Assembly: GCA_002505185.1 (NCBI GenBank)
Contig: DAUP01000033.1
Location: forward strand, 2,586 to 18,069
Reading direction: 5' to 3'
Source: Ferroplasmaceae archaeon UBA567
GTDB taxonomy: Archaea; Thermoplasmatota; Thermoplasmata; Thermoplasmatales; Thermoplasmataceae
DNA length: 15,484 bases
Part shown: in pieces, positions 7,300-12,099 of the stretch
Position numbering within the stretch: position 1 is the stretch's first letter
Layout: the number at the start of each line of letters is the position of its first letter
Made by a program: the position numbers and the translations under genes
Notes under the pieces: model-generated
Databases searched by the model: none
The model's input: only the letters and a program-made list of their open reading frames with translations
Told to the model about the DNA's origin: nothing

Positions 7300-8355
7300 T
7301 CAATATATTATATGAAATGCATCAGATACAGATGAGGATACCTTTATTCCTGTATCAGAGAACTGCGCCCTGCCACATGTTATTCCATGGTCACGGAGTT
7401 TTTCCATGCTTGATTCCATGGATTTGGTGTCCTGCACTGTTATTCTGGCATAATCTGCAATGTCCGCGAAGTAAAGTGAAAGATCGTTGGCTTTTATTCT
7501 TTCCATGGTTTCAAGGAAGTGTTTATCAGGGTTTTCAATATAGTCAAGCCTTTCAGCTATTTCTGAATTAAGATTCCCCAGCCATAGAGGGCCCTCCAGA
7601 GAACTCTTGTATTCCTGGGAAAGCCCGGAATGCCTGTCAAAAGTTCCTATGTGTTTAAGCTGTGCATCCGCTTTGTGTGAGGATGATACTATCTGGAATA
7701 TTATCCTGTAATAGTGTGAATGCCACAGCGATATAATGGGTATTGCAGCTTTGTCCATGGCTGCAGCCCTCTTTACAATTTCTCCGATTAGGAGTCTTAT
7801 TCCTGATTCGTGCCTGTAAACATCGTTTATGATAAATGCCCCGTAACGCCTGAAAGTTTTCGTGGGCATGGAACCGGTCAACGCCGTGAGATCCGTTGCT
7901 GTAACGCCTATGTAGCCCCGGTTCCGTATATTTACCATTGCGTCATCAATATATGGCAATACCGATCCATACGGGTCTATGTCTATATAATCGAAAAGAT
8001 AATCATTTAATATTGCCTGGAACGTTTTATTGTATATTTCAATGTTAGAATTGTTCAGTTCCCTGTTCATATTGATATATTCGTATGATTTTTTGTTGAT
8101 TTCCGATATAACTGTCTTTATACCTGCTTCCCTGTTTATCCTAAGTCCTCTTATGCCGGTACCACCAAATGCATCCAGGGCTATCCTGGGCTTTGCTGTT
8201 TTGAGGAATGATATGGTAATATCCCGGTTAAGTTTCTGATCCATATTATAGAAACCTGCGGTTTTTGTTCCGGGTCCCTTGATGGAAAAGTTTTCCGGAG
8301 CAATAAATTCTATGGACCCTTCGGTAATTGTCTTAAATTGATTCTTCTTCTCCAT
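7300..8355 (-). CDS. trm1: tRNA (guanine26-N2)-dimethyltransferase Trm1
   Basis: A 351-residue SAM-dependent enzyme that dimethylates G26 at the junction of the D and anticodon stems of tRNA. The N-terminus has the family's ITEG opening at 10-13. The SAM-binding loop is DAFGGTGIRG at 61-70, the catalytic DIDPYGS block is at 125-131, and TATDLTALTG is at 152-161. The conserved GPLWLG lies at 255-260. The family is usually about 370-390 residues. The insert before GPLWLG (about 235-254), where many archaeal and eukaryal Trm1 proteins carry CxxC-type zinc ligands, has no cysteine here. The gene overlaps the end of the THEP1-like gene by 23 bases. An AAAGG about six bases before the ATG, inside that gene, could serve as ribosome-binding site. 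It is the last gene of the mptD - THEP1 - trm1 unit. Confidence 0.9.
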   Translation of the reverse strand: MEKKNQFKTITEGSIEFIAPENFSIKGPGTKTAGFYNMDQKLNRDITISFLKTAKPRIALDAFGGTGIRGLRINREAGIKTVISEINKKSYEYINMNRELNNSNIEIYNKTFQAILNDYLFDYIDIDPYGSVLPYIDDAMVNIRNRGYIGVTATDLTALTGSMPTKTFRRYGAFIINDVYRHESGIRLLIGEIVKRAAAMDKAAIPIISLWHSHYYRIIFQIVSSSHKADAQLKHIGTFDRHSGLSQEYKSSLEGPLWLGNLNSEIAERLDYIENPDKHFLETMERIKANDLSLYFADIADYARITVQDTKSMESSMEKLRDHGITCGRAQFSDTGIKVSSSVSDAFHIIY

Positions 8356-8878
8356 TCAATACCTTTAAAATTTTAAACGGGAGTATGTTCTTGTTTATTG
8401 GAGTTATATCAAAAACTCTCACACTTTCATATCCACGGAATTCCTGAAGAACAGGATTTCTTGATTTTTTATGGAGTGTGACAATTATAGATTTGTCGGA
8501 TTTCATTGTTTCCTCTATTTCATTCTTTATCTGTTTTGTTGTATTTTCAATTTTACCAAGTTCGTCTATTATTATCACATCTGCTTCTTCCCTTGATTTC
8601 TGAAGGCTTGGCACCAGTAATTCCTCCAGTGACTTGGTATCAACCCCCAGTTTGTCTACTTTTACCCTTGAAATAAGATCAATTCTGGCGAATTCCACTC
8701 TCTTTTTGGTAACTATATCCGTGATATAATAGGCTATTACCTTCCCATGTTCAATCTTTTCCGTTACAATTGTTCCCTCTATAACTTTTCCGTTGTTTTG
8801 AAGCATTTCCATAATTTTATTCAGTGCCTCGGTTTTTATTGAACCGATTGGCCCGGTTATCCCTACTTTTATTGCCAT
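8333..8878 (-). CDS. THEP1-family NTPase with altered Walker A
   Basis: A 181-residue P-loop protein of the NTPase-THEP1 (nucleoside-triphosphatase, COG1618) family, close to the usual 175-190 residues. Members hydrolyse NTPs in vitro; their cellular role is unresolved. The Walker B block VIIIDELGKIE at 101-111 matches the family DE-GK-E signature with Asp105 and Glu106. The N-terminal loop at 9-16 is GPIGSIKT: Gly9, Lys15 and Thr16 are kept, but the invariant glycine just before the lysine is isoleucine (position 14), which should disturb nucleotide binding. The GxRxGF block near residue 45 is also degraded (HGKVIAYYI). The sequence around the start reads cleanly and the frame is intact. It begins two bases after the mptD stop and overlaps trm1 by 23 bases, so all three are probably translated from one mRNA. 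Confidence 0.8.
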   Translation of the reverse strand: MAIKVGITGPIGSIKTEALNKIMEMLQNNGKVIEGTIVTEKIEHGKVIAYYITDIVTKKRVEFARIDLISRVKVDKLGVDTKSLEELLVPSLQKSREEADVIIIDELGKIENTTKQIKNEIEETMKSDKSIIVTLHKKSRNPVLQEFRGYESVRVFDITPINKNILPFKILKVLNGEEESI

Positions 8879-8880
8879 TG

Positions 8881-9237
8881 TTATTCCTCCAAATACATCA
8901 GCGGGTAATCCAGTTCCTGCATGTACTGCATCCTGGCATTTACCTCCTGATCCTTATATTTTATGGTTAGCCTTACATCCAGCATATCCCCCGAAAGAGA
9001 CATATACCGGAATGATGTGTTACCGTGCCCGTCAATGTTGATACTTACCGAAACGCTTTTAACAAATGGCTGTAACATTACGCTTTTTTCTATTGTTTTT
9101 TCTATGTCTTCCCTGTTGCTTTCATTTATTGGCACGCCCGTATACTGATGAAAGATTGCCCCCAGTTTTATGCCTGACTCGAATATCGCCCTTTCCCTAT
9201 CTGTGCAATGAAAATATTTGCGGGCTGGGTCTATCAT
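8881..9237 (-). CDS. mptD: Archaeal dihydroneopterin aldolase, MptD family
   Basis: A 118-residue protein of the archaeal MptD family (formerly DUF381), which cleaves 7,8-dihydroneopterin to 6-hydroxymethyl-dihydropterin and glycolaldehyde in tetrahydrofolate or methanopterin-type cofactor synthesis. The family pattern is clear: DPARKYFHCTDRERAIFE at 3-20, IKLGAIFHQYTGVP at 23-36 with the conserved His30, a QPFVKSV strand at 56-62, SLSGDMLDV at 80-88 and the terminal YPLMYLE. Glu20 and His30 are candidates for active-site residues. Length is typical. It is the first gene of a three-gene unit; the next ATG follows its stop by two bases. A TATA element at 9253-9269 is at leaderless distance and there is no Shine-Dalgarno. 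No other pterin gene lies nearby. Confidence 0.8.
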   Translation of the reverse strand: MIDPARKYFHCTDRERAIFESGIKLGAIFHQYTGVPINESNREDIEKTIEKSVMLQPFVKSVSVSINIDGHGNTSFRYMSLSGDMLDVRLTIKYKDQEVNARMQYMQELDYPLMYLEE

Positions 9238-9252
9238 TATTTAGTGTATTGC

Positions 9253-9269
9253 ATATAATTAATTAAAGA
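9253..9269 (-). promoter_or_regulatory. TATA element of the mptD operon
   Basis: On the minus strand, TTTAATTAATTATATG is centred about 24 bases before the ATG at 9237, consistent with a leaderless operon mRNA. Confidence 0.5.
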
Positions 9270-9328
9270 TTGTTTTTTTATTGGCGTGGTTTTTTAAATA
9301 TTACTATAAGCACATAAGGGCTATTTAG

Positions 9329-9344
9329 ATGCATTTATATGCAT
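9329..9344. promoter_or_regulatory. Inverted repeat ATGCAT-TTAT-ATGCAT upstream of the GGGP synthase leader
   Basis: Two ATGCAT blocks, each self-complementary, flank TTAT, so the element is both a direct and an inverted repeat. Its centre TTTATAT could be a TATA element, putting a transcription start near 9362. It sits between the divergent mptD operon and the GGGP synthase gene. The core GCAT...ATGC resembles the palindrome at 1031-1045. Confidence 0.35.
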
Positions 9345-9370
9345 GATTATGATAACTTTAACAGCAAGCC

Positions 9371-9558
9371 ATCTATATAGGCCAACCACTCTAATGTGGA
9401 CCCACAGTCAGGCACGACTAAACAGGAGCCGATGGTTCCTGTCATAAACATGCAGAATATGGGAGATCAATAACTATAAAAGGAGAAGAAAAGAAGATGG
9501 ATATAAGCACGAAGAAGGTCGAACTGGTAAAATGCGGCGAGGGATTGAGGTGAAATAT
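9371..9558 (+). promoter_or_regulatory. Long structured leader of the GGGP synthase gene
   Basis: The stretch 9238-9558 holds no long gene. A TATA-like CTATATAG at 9373-9380 is followed by three consecutive hairpins: CCAC/GTGG at 9386-9399, AGTC/GACT at 9406-9419, and a 9-base-pair stem (one G-U) at 9422-9430 with 9434-9442, loop GAT. GTGG at 9396-9399 can alternatively pair with CCAC at 9402-9405, so the first hairpin has two mutually exclusive forms. Downstream are AAAAGGAG at 9478-9485, an 18-codon ORF, and the GAGGTGA Shine-Dalgarno of the main gene at 9547-9553. Nearly every other gene here looks leaderless, so a leader of about 150 bases is unusual and suggests RNA-level control or a small RNA. 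It matches no riboswitch class I know. Confidence 0.4.
9497..9553 (+). CDS. Possible 18-residue leader peptide before GGGP synthase
   Basis: An ATG at 9497 preceded by AGGAG (9481-9485, 11-base spacing) opens a frame reading MDISTKKVELVKCGEGLR and stopping at TGA 9551-9553, five bases before the ATG at 9559. The TGA lies within the Shine-Dalgarno of the next gene, so ribosomes finishing here would be placed to reinitiate. Size and overlap suggest a leader peptide for translational coupling. Chance occurrence cannot be excluded at this length. Confidence 0.25.
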   Translation: MDISTKKVELVKCGEGLR

Positions 9559-10290
9559 ATGAATGTTTACAAAAATCTCATCGAGACCCTCAAATATAAA
9601 AGGGTACACATGACATTAATTGATCCAGCAGCCCAGATTCCGGATAGGGCTGTAGAACTTGCTGAAAAGGCAGATAAAGCTGGTACAGATTTTTTTCTCA
9701 TTGGGGGATCAACTGATATAGACTCCCGTTTAATGGATAAGACCATAAGCAGGATAAAGGAGAAGACGGATAAGCAGGTAATTATATTCCCCGGTTCAAG
9801 AAGCATGATAAGCCGTTATGCTGATGCAATTTATTATATGATGCTTATGAATTCGACAAACATAGACTATATAGTTGGCCATCAGATTGGATCAGCCGGT
9901 ATTCTTAAAATGCTAGGCATAGAGACAATCCCCATGGGCTATCTCATTTTTGAACCAGGAATGACGGTTGGCAGAGTTGGCAATGCAAGGCTAATAGGGA
10001 GAGAAGATGAAAATACAGCACTTTCTTATGCCTTCGCAGCTGAATTTTTTGGATTCAAACTACTGTACCTGGAAGCGGGATCAGGAGCACCTGAACCTGT
10101 GGGCTGTAATGTTATAAAAAGAATAAAAGAATCAGTGAAAATACCGGTTATAGTTGGTGGTGGTATAAGAGATTATGCAAAGGCAAGGTCTGTTATAGAG
10201 GCAGGAGCTGATATAATCGTTACAGGAACGGTAATAGAAAAGCATGAAAACCCATATATAGCTCTAAAGGACATAATAAACGCCATTTAA
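9559..10290 (+). CDS. Geranylgeranylglyceryl phosphate synthase (GGGPS)
   Basis: A TIM-barrel prenyltransferase of the PcrB/GGGPS family that joins geranylgeranyl diphosphate to sn-glycerol-1-phosphate, the first committed step in archaeal ether-lipid synthesis. From the ATG at 9559 it has 243 residues, a normal length. Motifs: LIDPAAQ at 20-26 (Mg-binding Asp22), IGGS at 48-51, FPGS at 77-80, YLEAGSGA at 170-177, GGGIRD at 200-205 and GT at 223-224; the last three bind the phosphate of glycerol-1-phosphate. An in-frame ATG at 9532 would add nine residues, but it lacks a ribosome-binding site, whereas GAGGTGA ends five bases before 9559. That strong Shine-Dalgarno and the long leader before it set this gene apart from its neighbours. 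No other lipid gene is adjacent. Confidence 0.93.
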   Translation: MNVYKNLIETLKYKRVHMTLIDPAAQIPDRAVELAEKADKAGTDFFLIGGSTDIDSRLMDKTISRIKEKTDKQVIIFPGSRSMISRYADAIYYMMLMNSTNIDYIVGHQIGSAGILKMLGIETIPMGYLIFEPGMTVGRVGNARLIGREDENTALSYAFAAEFFGFKLLYLEAGSGAPEPVGCNVIKRIKESVKIPVIVGGGIRDYAKARSVIEAGADIIVTGTVIEKHENPYIALKDIINAI

Positions 10291-10321
10291 ACATTATATC
10301 TTCACAAATTTCTGTTAATCG

Positions 10322-10337
10322 CCTAAATTATATTAGG
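10322..10337 (+). promoter_or_regulatory. TATA element within an inverted repeat, before the YrhK-like gene
   Basis: CCTAA-ATTATA-TTAGG places the TATA-like core between perfect five-base arms. The core is centred about 27 bases before the ATG at 10357, fitting a leaderless promoter. The flanking arms could be an operator covering BRE and TATA, though they are short. Confidence 0.45.
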
Positions 10338-10356
10338 AAAGAGAAAATATAGAAGA

Positions 10357-11310
10357 ATGGAAGATAACAGCCTCGGCGACCCGCTTTATTTTATTTACGC
10401 AATTCAGAGAAGTCCCTATGGTTTCAATCTTAAATGGAAGCATATAAAGCCTCTTATATCCTATATGTTTGGAGATGAAATTTTTGAGAAGCTTAAGGAT
10501 GGAAGGGTAATAAGCACATATGCAGATGACAACATACTTGAAATAATAAATATTCCCAATATAAGGTATAATATATCCGATTCAGAAAAAGAAATTCTAT
10601 TCCATAAATTTATAGATTACGTATCAGGACACAGTCTCATAATTGGCCTTATGAAAATTATGTACCTTGACAGAAAATTTGCCCAGTTCCTTATGGACTT
10701 ATTAAATCAAAATCCCCAGAAAACATCCGATGATTTTATCAATTCTTCAACATTTCCAATAGTGAATTTACCGGATTTTTATTATTCAAATTCATTTGCT
10801 GATTACTGCAAACCATATATAGAAAGTTTCACGCTGGACATGAAAAATCTTATAAAATACCTTGGGAGGGAATGGTTCATAAAACTGGCAATAATCCTGA
10901 GGGATGGATCATTTAACAATAACAGCTTTTCGAAATCCATAGAAAACAATGGATATGAATCCATATCAGGAGTAAAGGAATTAATAGAAAATGATTATCT
11001 CTCCCAGATCATAGTAAATCTTGATTCATTCCTCAATGACAGGACTGTTAACAGAGCACTCATGACATATGCATCAAGGTCTGTGAGGGAACGTGGCATA
11101 AAAAGATTCTACGACTGGCTCTCAATAGCAAACGATATCATGGTGGGTTTAGAATTCGTTATTGGAAGTATATTCTTCCTGCCCAGTGAGTCAAAATATT
11201 CAACTCTGGGGGTTTATCTGTTTATAATAGGCAGTACACAGCTACTGATAAGGCCAATGATAAATATAGCAAGAAGGGTCCATATATTTTTCCTCCATAA
11301 AAACGCATAA
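10357..11310 (+). CDS. Membrane-anchored protein with C-terminal YrhK-like domain
   Basis: A 317-residue protein. Residues 1-250 form a soluble, mostly helical region with no motif I recognise, no signal peptide and scattered aromatic residues. Residues about 251-307 contain two membrane helices: IMVGLEFVIGSIFFL at 261-275 and GVYLFIIGSTQLLIRP at 285-300, closed by the basic segment IARRVH. This matches the pattern of YrhK domains: an aspartate-rich entry, GxxFxxGSxxF, a short loop, and LFxxGSxxxLxRP. YrhK proteins are uncharacterised, so no activity is assigned. The N-terminal domain is probably cytoplasmic given the positive residues flanking the helices (inference). The gene has its own leaderless-type promoter and ends two bases from the convergent membrane-protein gene. 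Confidence 0.65.
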   Translation: MEDNSLGDPLYFIYAIQRSPYGFNLKWKHIKPLISYMFGDEIFEKLKDGRVISTYADDNILEIINIPNIRYNISDSEKEILFHKFIDYVSGHSLIIGLMKIMYLDRKFAQFLMDLLNQNPQKTSDDFINSSTFPIVNLPDFYYSNSFADYCKPYIESFTLDMKNLIKYLGREWFIKLAIILRDGSFNNNSFSKSIENNGYESISGVKELIENDYLSQIIVNLDSFLNDRTVNRALMTYASRSVRERGIKRFYDWLSIANDIMVGLEFVIGSIFFLPSESKYSTLGVYLFIIGSTQLLIRPMINIARRVHIFFLHKNA

Positions 11311-11312
11311 GA

Positions 11313-11630
11313 TTATTTCTTCCTGAGAACTCTTAACCTCTCTATTGTCTGAGATATCTCATCGGGTTTCATTTCATTTATATTTTTTCCTGAAAATAAT
11401 GAAATTGCCGATCTAGTCAGCATTATTGTTTCTATTCCCGTAGCTATGGCTGCAACTATAAGCACCGTGAAACCTATGATGAATATATGAATATGATGCG
11501 TACCATAACCCGTATTTAATGTGAAATAAGTGAATACAAAGAATGCTAAAATAAAAACTAAGGAGAGAGTGAATGTAATTAGCCTTATTCTGAAGAGCCT
11601 GATCGCCTCTTTTCTGTCGAGCTGAGCCAT
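11313..11630 (-). CDS. Small two-helix membrane protein, unknown function
   Basis: A 105-residue protein: a short charged N-terminus (MAQLDRKEAIRLFRIR), a membrane helix at about 16-37, a short loop GYGTHHIH with three histidines, a second helix at about 48-69, then a hydrophilic tail with EMKPDEISQTIERLRVLRKK that looks like an amphipathic helix. The positive-inside rule puts both ends in the cytoplasm and the histidine loop outside. No family is recognised. The start is supported by a TATA element 26 bases upstream. It converges on the YrhK-like gene with a two-base gap. The two are both small-helix membrane proteins, but being convergent they are not an operon. Confidence 0.7.
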   Translation of the reverse strand: MAQLDRKEAIRLFRIRLITFTLSLVFILAFFVFTYFTLNTGYGTHHIHIFIIGFTVLIVAAIATGIETIMLTRSAISLFSGKNINEMKPDEISQTIERLRVLRKK

Positions 11631-11649
11631 AACGAGTTAAAACAATGAC

Positions 11650-11662
11650 AAATATTAAATTT
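11650..11662 (-). promoter_or_regulatory. TATA element of the 11313-11630 gene
   Basis: AATTTAATATTTG on the minus strand is centred about 26 bases before the ATG at 11630, as for a leaderless transcript. Confidence 0.5.
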
Positions 11663-11824
11663 TGCATTATCAAAGTTATTGAATGGATTTATATAAATGG
11701 ATTAAGCAGAACCAAAAAGTATGGTAAATACATAGTCAGGCAGGAGAATTAAACCACAATTTGAATGCAGTATTCCCTAATCATTACTGGAGTTATAGTC
11801 AAAATCATTATACAGGAATAGATA

Positions 11825-11836
11825 AATTTAATTTAT
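11825..11836 (+). promoter_or_regulatory. TATA region of purS-purL
   Basis: An AATTTAATTTAT stretch is centred about 25 bases before the ATG of purS and there is no Shine-Dalgarno, so the purS-purL mRNA is probably leaderless. The rest of the 224-base gap 11631-11854 holds the divergent promoter, a palindromic ATTTATATAAAT at 11688-11699, and no gene I can support. Confidence 0.45.
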
Positions 11837-11854
11837 TAATTAAAATACGTCTCC

Positions 11855-12097
11855 ATGAAGGTTAAGGTTCAGATCAGATATTTGCCTAATGTTGAGGACC
11901 CAGAAGCATTAAGTATAAAAAGAAACCTGGAACTGATTGGATATGAAGGGATAAAAAATATTTATTCATATAAAATTTATGAGTTCGAGACGTCACTTGA
12001 CAGGGAGGACAGTATCAAAGAAATAAAGGAAATAACTGAGAAACTTCTGACAAATCCCGTTATACAGGAATATAAAATAGAAGATTTAAGTGAATAA
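11855..12097 (+). CDS. purS: Phosphoribosylformylglycinamidine synthase subunit PurS
   Basis: An 80-residue protein of the PurS family, the small structural subunit that bridges PurL and the glutaminase PurQ and helps pass ammonia between them in FGAM synthase. The usual PurS architecture is present: a first beta strand (KVKVQIRYLP), DPEALSIKRNLELIGYEGI, a second strand pair (YSYKIYEFE), a long charged helix, and the closing LTNPVIQEYKIE. Length is typical (about 80). It stops two bases before the purL ATG, so the pair is translated together in the ratio the complex needs. The start is supported by a TATA element at leaderless distance. Confidence 0.9.
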   Translation: MKVKVQIRYLPNVEDPEALSIKRNLELIGYEGIKNIYSYKIYEFETSLDREDSIKEIKEITEKLLTNPVIQEYKIEDLSE

Positions 12098-12099
12098 TT

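Noticed and set aside
7254..7571. Plus-strand frame over the end of the DUF2240-like gene and trm1
   Set aside because: It overlaps two supported genes in other frames and its composition (Trp, Phe and Cys runs) is not protein-like for this genome.
9381..9450. tRNA-like or known riboswitch in the GGGPS leader
   Set aside because: The GGTTC at 9434-9438 looked like a T-loop, but no acceptor stem or anticodon arm can be folded, and TPP, fluoride, SAM, cobalamin and glycine riboswitch consensus blocks are absent.
11765..11821. 18-codon hydrophobic ORF upstream of purS
   Set aside because: It has no ribosome-binding site or promoter at the right distance and ends inside the purS promoter region; chance is likely.
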